A DNA stretch of 12,163 bases from Eubacterium sp. (GCA_023663915.1 JAMPGN010000135.1:1-12163); one strand, 5' to 3'. Shown: positions 1 to 6,811, counted from the first letter of the stretch. Made by a program: numbers and translations. The notes: generated by a model not told the origin, from the letters alone.

Positions 1-14
1 TATGAGGTGATATT

Positions 15-170
15 ATGTTGGCAGTGAAAAGCATGGATGTACGTGAAAATTTCAAAGAATGGTGCAATAAAGTCATAGGTGGCGAAACACTTATTGTATC
101 AAGACCGAAAAATGAAAATGTTGTGATTGTATCCGAGAGAGTCAATAGATTTCCGAAAAAGCCACGATAA
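15..170 (+). pseudogene. Truncated Phd/YefM-family antitoxin (N-terminal part)
   Basis: A 51-codon reading frame begins at an ATG preceded by a good ribosome binding site (GAGGTG at 4-9). Its first ~41 residues match the N-terminal DNA-binding part of Phd/YefM antitoxins: a start like MLAVKSMDVRENFKEW, then GGETLIVSRPKNENVVIVSE. Full-length members run to roughly 80-95 residues, with a C-terminal toxin-binding region. Here the frame departs from the family after VVIVSE and stops at 168-170. The +1 frame over about 137-190 reads RKSHDNTDKALR, faintly like the family's middle region, so a frameshift is possible. No RelE/YoeB-like toxin follows; a tRNA fragment and terminator come next. I infer a decayed antitoxin cut off at a recombination point. 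A solo regulatory peptide retaining DNA binding cannot be excluded. Confidence 0.7.
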
Positions 171-200
171 CACAGATAAAGCGTTACGGCTTTTGGGTAG

Positions 201-236
201 TGCGGAGGTCACGGGTTCGATTCCCGTCAGCAGCTT
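201..236 (+). other. tRNA 3'-half remnant (T-arm plus 3' acceptor strand)
   Basis: A perfect T-arm, ACGGG-TTCGATT-CCCGT (211-227), is preceded by a GGAGGTC variable-region-like segment and followed by an acceptor-like 3' strand, CAGCAGCT. The matching 5' acceptor strand (GCTGCTG) and a D-arm and anticodon stem that pair with this half are absent upstream, where the antitoxin remnant lies instead. This is what remains when an integrative element recombines at a tRNA 3' end and is later lost or rearranged. Amino-acid identity cannot be assigned without the anticodon arm; the end sequence is reminiscent of Thr-type tRNAs, but this is only an impression. Confidence 0.6.
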
Positions 237-247
237 AGTAATTAGAG

Positions 248-278
248 AGGTCTTATGCAGAAGCGTAAGACCTTTTTT
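248..278 (+). terminator. Rho-independent terminator after the tRNA remnant
   Basis: An 11-bp stem (AGGTCTTATGC, 248-258, with GCGTAAGACCT, 263-273; one G-T pair) closes a four-base AGAA loop and runs into six T residues (273-278). It is the kind of terminator that follows a tRNA gene, supporting the view that a transcribed tRNA once ended here. Confidence 0.85.
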
Positions 279-325
279 GGCATTTATACGGGACATAAAG
301 GGGTTTGGAGAATGAAAAAGAGAAA

Positions 326-412
326 ATGGATGTCATACCGATACGTGTAGGAGGCAGATCATTCGATCCGGAGGCTTGGCGAATAGGGGATAAATATGAA
401 ACAGTATCGTAA
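326..412 (+). CDS. Possible 28-codon small ORF overlapping the HAD gene start
   Basis: ATG at 326 opens a 28-residue frame (MDVIPIRVGGRSFDPEAW, then RIGDKYETVS) ending in TAA at 410-412. It overlaps the first 17 nt of the HAD gene in another frame. The ribosome binding site is weak. The residue composition looks protein-like rather than random, so it could be a short coupled leader peptide or the degraded 3' end of a lost gene. No family is recognised, and it may not be translated. Confidence 0.2.
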   Translation: MDVIPIRVGGRSFDPEAWRIGDKYETVS

Positions 413-1163
413 TTATATATTTGACTTATACGGAACACTGGTTGACATCCGCACCGATGAGACAGAGCGGAAACTGTGGGAACACATGAGCCTCTTCTAT
501 GGTTATTACGGAGCGCATTATGAGGCAGAAGAATTACAGCGGACATATCTTGCGCTGGTACAGGGGAAGGAGCGGGCATTGAAGCAGGAGCATGCTGCAG
601 TGTATGCGCATGAGACATATCCGGAAATATCGATTGAGGAAGTGTTTGAGGAATTATATACGAAGAAAGGCGTGGAGCCTGACAGTACGCTTGCGATCCA
701 CACGGGTCAGATGTTCCGGGCATATGCTACAAAGCATCTCCGGCTCTATGCTTATGCGAAAGAAATGCTTTCGGCATTGCGGGAAGCGGGCAGAGGAGTT
801 TATCTGCTTTCCAATGCACAGCGTATTTTCACAGAGCAGGAATTGTACTATCTGGGTATCCATGATCTTTTTGATGGTATACGGATCTCCTCTGACCACG
901 GTTGTAAGAAGCCGGATGAGCGTTTTTTCCGGATATTATTAGAACAATATGGACTGTTGCCGGAGGAGTCGCTGATGATAGGAAACGATATGGAGACGGA
1001 TATTGCGGGGGCAAAGCGTATAGGCATGGACAGTTTTTATATACATTCCGCGATATCTCCGCAGATAGGGGAAAATGTCGATATAGAATATAATGGCGCG
1101 GATTATGTCATGAGGCGGATGAATCTGCGTGCATTGTGTTACAGGCTTCTTGCCACGGACTGA
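396..1163 (+). CDS. HAD-superfamily hydrolase
   Basis: A 255-residue cytoplasmic hydrolase of the haloacid dehalogenase superfamily, which uses an aspartyl-enzyme intermediate, most often on phosphate esters. Motif I is FDLYGTLVD with nucleophile Asp10. The usual second acidic residue is Tyr12, as in the DxYGT form of 2-haloacid dehalogenases. Motif II is the Ser/Asn in LLSNAQ (139-140), motif III is Lys171/Lys172 in CKKPDERFF, and motif IV is GNDMETD (196-202). Residues ~18-120 form a helical cap, as in the C1-cap YjjG/HAD-like subfamily. Start ATG 396 follows GGGG at 386-389. It lies 75 nt before a small helical protein and may share its transcript. Substrate cannot be deduced. Phosphatase is the more common role for such Firmicute genes, but Tyr12 leaves this open. 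Confidence 0.9.
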   Translation: MKQYRNYIFDLYGTLVDIRTDETERKLWEHMSLFYGYYGAHYEAEELQRTYLALVQGKERALKQEHAAVYAHETYPEISIEEVFEELYTKKGVEPDSTLAIHTGQMFRAYATKHLRLYAYAKEMLSALREAGRGVYLLSNAQRIFTEQELYYLGIHDLFDGIRISSDHGCKKPDERFFRILLEQYGLLPEESLMIGNDMETDIAGAKRIGMDSFYIHSAISPQIGENVDIEYNGADYVMRRMNLRALCYRLLATD

Positions 1164-1238
1164 TAAATGTTGTACAATGATATGCAATAATAAGAACATA
1201 CGATGGGGTATGCTGATTGTAAGAAATGGAGGAGTACT

Positions 1239-1517
1239 ATGGATTTTTTTGATAAGATTGGAGAGACGATCACCACAAAAGGCAGAGAAGTGTCGGATAA
1301 AGCGAAGGATATGGCGGAGATTGCGAATCTGAAAGGGCAGATCCACACATGTGAGGAACTGATTAAGAAACGCTATATTGAGATTGGAAAGATTTACTAT
1401 GATATGCATGGTTCTACGCCGGAGGAAGAGTATGAAGATGCGTGCAGGGATATCGAGAATGCACAGAATACGGTAGCCGATCTGGAAACGAGGATTAAGG
1501 AGATAAAGGGGATCTAG
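1239..1517 (+). CDS. Small helical protein, zinc-ribbon-family N-terminal half without the ribbon
   Basis: This 92-residue protein starts at ATG 1239, eight bases after GGAGG (1228-1232); an in-frame upstream ATG at 1203 lacks a comparable ribosome binding site. The sequence (MDFFDKIGETITTKGREVSDKAKDMAEI, in parts) is largely charged helix. A C-terminal segment (about residues 64-90) has heptad-like spacing suggestive of coiled coil. It resembles the N-terminal helical part of small Clostridia proteins of the layout helix-helix-zinc ribbon, but contains only two cysteines and no CxxC pair. No signal peptide or membrane segment is seen. Function is unknown. It follows the HAD gene by 75 nt and is followed by a strong hairpin, so it ends that transcription unit. 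Confidence 0.75.
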   Translation: MDFFDKIGETITTKGREVSDKAKDMAEIANLKGQIHTCEELIKKRYIEIGKIYYDMHGSTPEEEYEDACRDIENAQNTVADLETRIKEIKGI

Positions 1518-1552
1518 GGGCAGAGAAGAAGTAAGAAACTGAATAGAGGATG

Positions 1553-1585
1553 AAAAAGTGAATATTCATTGAATATTCACTTTTT
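1553..1585 (+). terminator. 33-nt perfect palindrome: terminator and possible operator
   Basis: AAAAAGTGAATATTCA (1553-1568) and its exact reverse complement (1570-1585) flank a single base, giving 16 bp on each side. The A and T runs at both ends make it a bidirectional terminator for the upstream unit. It ends only three bases before the -35 box of the next gene, so it is also placed to act as a regulator binding site. Confidence 0.7.
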
Positions 1586-1588
1586 AAA

Positions 1589-1618
1589 TTGACAATTATG
1601 AATGAAACAGTATATCAT
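1589..1618 (+). promoter_or_regulatory. Promoter of the AlbA_2 gene
   Basis: A consensus -35 TTGACA (1589-1594) is followed after 18 bases by TATCAT (1613-1618, 5 of 6 to consensus). Transcription would start near 1625 and give a leader of about 25 nt before the start codon at 1651. Confidence 0.65.
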
Positions 1619-1650
1619 AGAATATGTAATATTTTATGGAGGCATTCAGC

Positions 1651-2958
1651 ATGAAATTTGAAGGTGAGAATATCGAATTTAAATCGCAGGTGACAAATGA
1701 TTTATATAAAGAAGTGATAGCCTTTGCCAATACGGATGGCGGTATCATTTATGTTGGTATTGATGATGAAGGGAAGGTGATCGGCATCGGTGACATTGAT
1801 GATCATTATACCTGTATAACAAATGGCATACGGGATGCAATCGCGCCGGACGTTACGATGTTTGTCAGATATACTTTGCAGGAAAATGGAGTTGTCAGGG
1901 TTACTGTTGGCGAGGGCAGTTACAAACCATATTATCTTAAGGCAAAAGGGCTAAAGCCAAGCGGGGTCTATATCCGTCAGGGAGCATCTTCCGTACCGGC
2001 TTCCTCGGAGCAGATTCGTCAGATGATCAAACAGTCGGACGGTGATATCTTTGAGGAAATGCGATCGATGGAACAAGGGCTTACTTTTGATGGCGCGGCG
2101 GGAGCTTTTCGCAGATATAAGGTGGAATTTGGAGAGGCAAAGTACCGTGCGTTAGGGGTGACGGATGCTTCGGAGGCTCTTTTTACCAATCTTGCCCTGG
2201 TTATTTCGGATCAATGCCAGCATACAATAAAAGTGGCGGTATTTGCGGATGAATCAAACACGGAGTTTCGAGACAGCAGGGAATTTTCCGGTTCGGTTTT
2301 TAAGCAGCTTGATGATGTTTTTGAATATTTAAGGCTTTGCAATAAAACACGGGCGACATTTGAAGGACTTGAGAGAATTGAAAGCCCCGACTATCCGGAA
2401 AAGGCAATCCGGGAAGCTTTACTCAATGCAATCGTCCATCGTGACTACAGTTTCAGCGGCAGTATTATAATCAATATCAATGATAAAGAAATGGAGTTTA
2501 TTTCGATAGGAGGTCTTTTGCCAGGTCTTGCGCCGGATGATATCCGCAGCGGCATTTCACAGCCGAGGAACAGAAATCTGGCGGAGATATTCCATAGACT
2601 GCATTTGATTGAATCTTATGGTACGGGTATCCGTAAAATCTATAATCTTTACAGCGGATGTGCGGCTCAGCCCCGCATTGAAGTAACGTCAAATACATTT
2701 AAAATGGTATTGCCAAATAGGAATCATGCTGATGCCGTGGAAGAAAGTTTCGCAAAGACATTGACACTTTCTGCTCAGAAGAGGAAAATTCTTGAATATA
2801 TAGAGCAGAATAGTGAGATAACGGAATCTGAGATTAGCGAGATTTTGAATGTGAAACGTACCCGTGCATATGTGCTGGCAAAGCAGATGTGTGACGATGG
2901 ATGGATTACTTGCATTGGCAGGGGAGCGGGCAAAAAATATCATTTAAGAACAATATAA
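1651..2958 (+). CDS. AlbA_2 (Schlafen-type) / HATPase_c_4 / winged-helix protein
   Basis: A 435-residue cytoplasmic protein of the COG2865 type, usually annotated as a putative transcriptional regulator or ATP-binding protein. Start ATG 1651 has GGAGG at 1638-1642 with eight-base spacing; the upstream in-frame ATG at 1636 overlaps that site. Residues ~3-125 form the AlbA_2/Schlafen domain (ENIEFKSQ at 6-13, EVIAFANTDGG at 21-31, YVGIDDEGKVIG at 34-45). Residues ~250-355 match HATPase_c_4 (AIREALLNAIVHRDYS at 252-267; SQPRNRNLAEIF at 303-314; ESYGTGI at 321-327). Residues ~372-432 are a winged helix (recognition-helix region EISEILNVKRTRAYVL). Relatives are RNA- or DNA-binding regulators and, in some systems, defence components; the ligand here is unknown. 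It stands alone with its own promoter and terminator. Confidence 0.88.
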   Translation: MKFEGENIEFKSQVTNDLYKEVIAFANTDGGIIYVGIDDEGKVIGIGDIDDHYTCITNGIRDAIAPDVTMFVRYTLQENGVVRVTVGEGSYKPYYLKAKGLKPSGVYIRQGASSVPASSEQIRQMIKQSDGDIFEEMRSMEQGLTFDGAAGAFRRYKVEFGEAKYRALGVTDASEALFTNLALVISDQCQHTIKVAVFADESNTEFRDSREFSGSVFKQLDDVFEYLRLCNKTRATFEGLERIESPDYPEKAIREALLNAIVHRDYSFSGSIIININDKEMEFISIGGLLPGLAPDDIRSGISQPRNRNLAEIFHRLHLIESYGTGIRKIYNLYSGCAAQPRIEVTSNTFKMVLPNRNHADAVEESFAKTLTLSAQKRKILEYIEQNSEITESEISEILNVKRTRAYVLAKQMCDDGWITCIGRGAGKKYHLRTI

Positions 2959-2967
2959 GAAACGATA

Positions 2968-2996
2968 AAAGAAGCGGGCGCAATACCCGCTTCTTG
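2968..2996. terminator. Bidirectional terminator between converging genes
   Basis: AGAAGCGGG (2970-2978) pairs with CCCGCTTCT (2986-2994) around a seven-base loop. On the minus strand the stem runs into TTTT, so it best serves the PBP gene ending at 3018. On the plus strand the T run is short (TTCTTG) but it can still act for the AlbA_2 gene. Confidence 0.8.
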
Positions 2997-3017
2997 TCAT
3001 CCTATTTCTTGCTGCAT

Positions 3018-5762
3018 TTATTCCGCCGGTGGCTGCTGCTGCGCTGCCTGCTGCTCCGCCGCCTGTTGTGCCGCCGCTTGTGCGGCTGCCTGCGCTGCCG
3101 CTGCCGCCTCAGCGTTTCGCTGTTCCAGTTCAGCACGTTGTCCGTTGACAACTGCTTCCCAATCGGGATTTGCGAAGAACTCGGCATTGTGAGGACACAT
3201 GTTCATCTGTGGCGTCGGCGCCGGAATGATCGTGCCATCTTCTGCAACAGTACCTTCTGCCGGCTGGCTTTCTGGCTGCGGCTGTGGCTGTGTTATGCCT
3301 GAACCGCTCTGTAGGGAAACGTCCTCGATTGGAGTCAGTTCCATGACGCCTTCTGCCTTGAATGGACAGCTCTCGCACGCCGGAAGATTGCTGTAAGTAC
3401 AGATCTGACCGGAATAGTGTACATCGCAGGTTGCTGAGGGCACAGTGCCTTCGGCAAAATATTCTGTGCGGAGTGTACCATTACATAAGCCGTCGATCGG
3501 CAGTTTGCCGGAACGGGAACATACAGTGGCTGTCACGATGCCGGAAGGAACGTTAAACGGTTCGTTGGGCAGTTCTTCGTGGATTTGCGACATCACACTG
3601 CGCCATAATTTTTTCGCCAGATTTTTCTCCTCGCCGGTGAGTTTGACATTGTTGTCAAAACCTGCCCATGTTGTGGCGGTGTAGTAAGGCGTGTAACCGG
3701 CAAACCACACATCGTTGTAATCGGAAGTCGTACCGGTTTTTCCGGCGATCGCCATGCCGCCGAAATTGACGCTTCCGCCGGTGCCGACCGTGACCACATC
3801 CACCATGGCGTTGGTCAGCAGGAATGCAGTCGATTCTTTGATAACCTGTCTGGACTGCGGGGGCGTGTTGTCTAATATGATATTGCCGTCATGGTCTAAT
3901 ACTTTCGTGTACAGTTTCGGTTTGATATAGGTGCCGCTGTTGGCGATACATGCATAGGCGGCGTTCAGTTCCTCGTTGGTAACGCCGTTCGTGATACCGC
4001 CCAGTGCAAGCGCCTGCTGGATGTCGGAATATACCTTGCCGTTGATCTCCTTGCGTTCTTCTAAGGTAGTGAAGCCGAAATTAACCAGATAATCGTAACC
4101 AAGCTGGGGTGTGATCTGCGTCAGCGTCTTGACAGCTACGATATTCATGGACTGTGCAATACCTTCCCTGAGAGAAGAGAGACCACGGTATGTTTCTCCA
4201 TACCAGTTTCCCACGGGACGACCGTCGGCATAGTTAAAAGGTGCGTCGTTCATCACAGTGGCAAGTGTCAGTCCGGCGCTGTCCAAAGCAGGGGCATAGG
4301 TGGACACAACTTTAAAAGTAGAACCGGGCTGTCGGACAGTGTCGGTTGCACGATTCAAGGTACGGCTGCCGGATTTCGCGCCTCGTCCGCCTTCCATTGC
4401 CACAATATAACCGGTGCTCTGATCCTCCACCACCAGGGAAACCTGAGGCTGAGGGGTTAAACTGATTGTTTCTGCGAGCACCTCGTCGTCTCGTCCGAGC
4501 ATTGCCTCTTTGTACACTTCAATATCCTGATAAGCCTCTTCCTGGGATGCATAGATCAGATTGTAGGAAGCGGAACGGTTTTCCCGCCAGAATTTACGGA
4601 ACATTTCTGTACTGTGATTTTCTTTGTCTCCGTTGCTTTTCTCGATCGTCAATTCATAATTCAGATACCATTTCGTGTTGGCGGGAAAGTTACTCTCGTC
4701 TGCGAATGCCTGATCGCAGATCTGCTGGATTTTCGGATCCTGCGTGGAGTAGATCTTCAGACCGCCGCTGTAGAGCAAGGTAAATGCCTGCGTTTCATTA
4801 TAACCTGCGGCGATCAGATCTTCCAGCACATCGTCCGTCAGCGCATCGACAAAGTATGTATTGACGGCGGTATCTTCGGTTTCCGAGTCAACGATCTGGA
4901 TGCGGGAATATACATCGTCTGCCAAAGCCTCATCATATTCTTCCTGCGTGATATATCCCTGCTCTTTCATGTCTTTTAAGACTTTCTCACGGCGCTCGGC
5001 ATTCTTGTCGGGATGCGTGATAGGATTGTATCTGGAAGGATTCTGCGTGATCCCGGCAATGACTGCGCACTCTGACAAGGTCAGATCGCTGACGGACTTA
5101 TTAAAGTAACGCTGTGAAGCCGCCTGGACGCCCAGAGTGTTCTGACCCAAGTTGATGGTATTCATATAGTTGATGAGAATGGTCTCCTTATCCATGACTT
5201 TTTCAAGTTCCAGCGCAAGATACTGCTCCTGAAATTTACGCTTGAACTTATCCGCCAGAGAATCCTCGCTCGTCCAGTCCGTGAAGACATTATTTTTGAG
5301 AAGCTGCTGCGTGATCGTGCTGGCGCCTTCCGAGAAATGCCTGTTCCGCAGACCTATCACACCGGCGCGGATAATGCCTTTGATATCGATGCCGTTGTGT
5401 TCATAGAAACGGGCATCTTCGACTGCCACGAAAGCGTGCTGCAGGTCTTCGGGAACCATATCAATCGAGACAGGAATACGGTTGGAATCCGTGGATACCA
5501 GTTTCGCCGTCTGATTGCCTTCAAGATCATATACAAAGGTAGAAAATCCGGTTGGCGTAACGTCGATGTTGCCAATATCGGGTGCAGTGGCAAGCACGCC
5601 ACGGAACATACCAATTCCCGCGCTTAAGCCGATGACACCGATGCCGATGACGGCAATCAGACATAGTTGTATAAAGGTAAAACCAATTTTTCTCGCCCAT
5701 TTCGTTGATGTAGCATGAAGCGTCTGCTGTCTCTTGCGGACGCCTCTTTTTCCATAATTCAT
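3018..5762 (-). CDS. Class A penicillin-binding protein (bifunctional PBP1A type)
   Basis: A 914-residue membrane-anchored peptidoglycan synthase that polymerises lipid II and cross-links stem peptides. The start at 5762 has AAGGAGGAG just upstream; an in-frame ATG at 5801 does not. A basic N-terminus precedes one membrane segment (~27-52). The GT51 glycosyltransferase has EDARFYEHNG (115-124, catalytic Glu115), GASTITQQLLKN (146-157) and RKFQEQYLALELEK (175-188). The transpeptidase has STFK (481-484, acyl-serine Ser481), SMN (538-540) and KTGTT (675-679). All catalytic motifs are intact. The C-terminal ~180 residues are unusual: seven cysteines (748, 760, 779, 788, 796, 799, 856), then a Pro/Gln stretch and an Ala/Gln-rich end (884-914). 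It is monocistronic, with its own promoter and terminator. Close to the PBP1A/PonA group; pbpA/ponA naming cannot be fixed. Confidence 0.96.
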   Translation of the reverse strand: MNYGKRGVRKRQQTLHATSTKWARKIGFTFIQLCLIAVIGIGVIGLSAGIGMFRGVLATAPDIGNIDVTPTGFSTFVYDLEGNQTAKLVSTDSNRIPVSIDMVPEDLQHAFVAVEDARFYEHNGIDIKGIIRAGVIGLRNRHFSEGASTITQQLLKNNVFTDWTSEDSLADKFKRKFQEQYLALELEKVMDKETILINYMNTINLGQNTLGVQAASQRYFNKSVSDLTLSECAVIAGITQNPSRYNPITHPDKNAERREKVLKDMKEQGYITQEEYDEALADDVYSRIQIVDSETEDTAVNTYFVDALTDDVLEDLIAAGYNETQAFTLLYSGGLKIYSTQDPKIQQICDQAFADESNFPANTKWYLNYELTIEKSNGDKENHSTEMFRKFWRENRSASYNLIYASQEEAYQDIEVYKEAMLGRDDEVLAETISLTPQPQVSLVVEDQSTGYIVAMEGGRGAKSGSRTLNRATDTVRQPGSTFKVVSTYAPALDSAGLTLATVMNDAPFNYADGRPVGNWYGETYRGLSSLREGIAQSMNIVAVKTLTQITPQLGYDYLVNFGFTTLEERKEINGKVYSDIQQALALGGITNGVTNEELNAAYACIANSGTYIKPKLYTKVLDHDGNIILDNTPPQSRQVIKESTAFLLTNAMVDVVTVGTGGSVNFGGMAIAGKTGTTSDYNDVWFAGYTPYYTATTWAGFDNNVKLTGEEKNLAKKLWRSVMSQIHEELPNEPFNVPSGIVTATVCSRSGKLPIDGLCNGTLRTEYFAEGTVPSATCDVHYSGQICTYSNLPACESCPFKAEGVMELTPIEDVSLQSGSGITQPQPQPESQPAEGTVAEDGTIIPAPTPQMNMCPHNAEFFANPDWEAVVNGQRAELEQRNAEAAAAAQAAAQAAAQQAAEQQAAQQQPPAE

Positions 5763-5872
5763 GATACTCCTCCTTAGGTAAATATGCCCCCTCGATGGCA
5801 AGGTTATTTATTACTACAGCGTGATCTTTCCTTTGCGATCAGCACAGAAAAGGCACTACTAACCTATCATGC

Positions 5873-5900
5873 ATTATAGCAAAGTTTTTCGTGTAAAGAA
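5873..5900 (-). promoter_or_regulatory. Promoter of the PBP gene (extended -10)
   Basis: On the minus strand a perfect TATAAT (plus 5873-5878) is preceded by TGC, forming the extended -10 TGCTATAAT (plus 5873-5881). The -35 region is poor (TTCTTT at plus 5895-5900, 16-base spacer), as expected for an extended -10 promoter. The leader would be about 100 nt. Confidence 0.65.
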
Positions 5901-5901
5901 A

Positions 5902-6071
5902 GGATTTTTCTTCCATATTAAGAATTGTTTACGATTCTATACACTTTTATACATCACGAACTGTCGCTTGACGCTTCGCGGTTTCGGGTAGTAGTATTAA
6001 TAAAGCGGATAAAGCAGGAAAAGGCGCCTGCTTATATGGACAATATCGTATAAATATATCATAAACGGAGT
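5902..6071. other. Non-coding stretch between the PBP promoter and yigZ
   Basis: No gene is supported here on either strand. It is AT-rich at its left, contains a candidate plus-strand promoter (separate entry) and a small hairpin at 6014-6031 (GCAGG...CCTGC). No riboswitch or tRNA was recognised. Confidence 0.5.
5968..5997 (+). promoter_or_regulatory. Candidate promoter for yigZ
   Basis: TTGACG (5968-5973, 5 of 6) and TAGTAT (5992-5997, 4 of 6) lie 18 bases apart, about 75 nt before the yigZ start. This is the best plus-strand match in the intergenic region but not strong. Confidence 0.35.
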
Positions 6072-6731
6072 ATGCAAATACAACATATGGAATCCAATCG
6101 TAGTTTTGAACCGTATAAGATCATTGAATATGGGGGCACAGGTGAAATCGAGGAGAAAAAGTCCCGGTTTATCGCCCATGTCGCGGCGGCGGGCACGGAA
6201 GAGGAAGCGCTTGCCTTTATCGAGGCAAAGAAGAAGCAGTTCTGGGACGCAAAGCATAACTGCTATGCTTATGTTCTCGGGGAAAAGGCGCAGACGATGC
6301 GTTTTTCCGACGACGGCGAACCCACGGGCACGGCGGGCAAACCGATTCTGGAGGTGATTATTGGTTCCGGAATCAGGAATGTCGTGGTTGTTGTGACCAG
6401 ATATTTCGGCGGCACGCTTTTGGGAACTGGCGGGCTGGTGCGCGCTTACACGAAAGCGGCGCAGGCGGGAATTGCGGAAAGCGGCGTGCGGCAGATGTGT
6501 TATGGCTATGAGCTGACTGTTGTGACAGACTATAACGGTATCGGCAAAATACAGTATTTGATGGGACAGAGAGGTATTTCCACAGGGGAAGCGGATTACA
6601 CCGAGAATGTGACCGTGTGGGTGAAGATTCCTTATGAAGACAAAAATGCCGTGGTGGGCGAGATCACGGAGGCGACAGCGGGCAGGGCGAAGATAACCGT
6701 TTCAGAACCGGTCTATTATAAGCGAGAATAA
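6072..6731 (+). CDS. yigZ: YigZ/IMPACT-family protein (UPF0029)
   Basis: A 219-residue member of the YigZ/YvyE family, related to eukaryotic IMPACT, a regulator of Gcn2. The biochemical role in bacteria is unsettled. The N-terminal UPF0029 domain carries the conserved block FSDDGEPTGTAGKPILEVI (near residues 78-96) and VVVTRYFGGTLLGTGGLVRAY (about 105-125). The C-terminal ~75 residues form the smaller ferredoxin-like domain usual in the family, and the length is typical. The start is uncertain: GGAG (6067-6070) is only one base from ATG 6072 and 16 bases from the next in-frame ATG at 6087. The true start may therefore be either, or initiation may be weak. It reads towards mgtE but a 162-nt gap with large hairpins separates them. 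Confidence 0.93.
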   Translation: MQIQHMESNRSFEPYKIIEYGGTGEIEEKKSRFIAHVAAAGTEEEALAFIEAKKKQFWDAKHNCYAYVLGEKAQTMRFSDDGEPTGTAGKPILEVIIGSGIRNVVVVVTRYFGGTLLGTGGLVRAYTKAAQAGIAESGVRQMCYGYELTVVTDYNGIGKIQYLMGQRGISTGEADYTENVTVWVKIPYEDKNAVVGEITEATAGRAKITVSEPVYYKRE

Positions 6732-6756
6732 TGTGAAGAATGTGAAAAATGTGAAG
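6730..6756 (+). repeat. Three tandem 9-nt repeats (AATGTGAAR)
   Basis: AATGTGAAG, AATGTGAAA and AATGTGAAG follow each other without gaps at 6730-6738, 6739-6747 and 6748-6756, the first starting inside the yigZ stop codon. Any copy can pair with the single complementary TTCACATT at 6804-6811. Confidence 0.85.
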
Positions 6757-6811
6757 AGATTTTCTAAGGCATCTGAAGGACGCTGCCTAAGAAAATCTAT
6801 AACTTCACATT
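6748..6811 (+). terminator. Large imperfect hairpin downstream of yigZ
   Basis: AATGTGAAG (6748-6756) pairs with CTTCACATT (6803-6811), and AGATTTTCTAAGGC (6757-6770) pairs with GCCTAAGAAAATCT (6785-6798) with one mismatch, around a 14-base loop. There is a small bulge between the two helices. It has no T run after it, so termination is uncertain; it may be an mRNA-stabilising or regulatory structure. Confidence 0.6.

Noticed and set aside
99..296. Minus-strand ORF across the tRNA remnant
   Set aside because: It contains the TGIEPVTS-type peptide produced by antisense reading of a T-arm, and has no ribosome binding site.
127..315. Plus-strand ORF spanning the tRNA remnant
   Set aside because: Its central part (AEVTGSIPVSS) is the translation of a tRNA T-arm; it is a typical false ORF.
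1203..1238. Upstream start for the 92-residue protein
   Set aside because: The extra 12 residues lack a ribosome binding site, whereas ATG 1239 follows GGAGG at proper spacing.
2901..3302. Plus-strand Leu/Arg/Cys-rich ORF opposite the PBP tail
   Set aside because: Its composition is the shadow of the Ala/Gln-rich codons on the other strand.
5997..6257. Minus-strand ORF over the yigZ start
   Set aside because: It overlaps a clear conserved gene in antisense, with no ribosome binding site or family resemblance.
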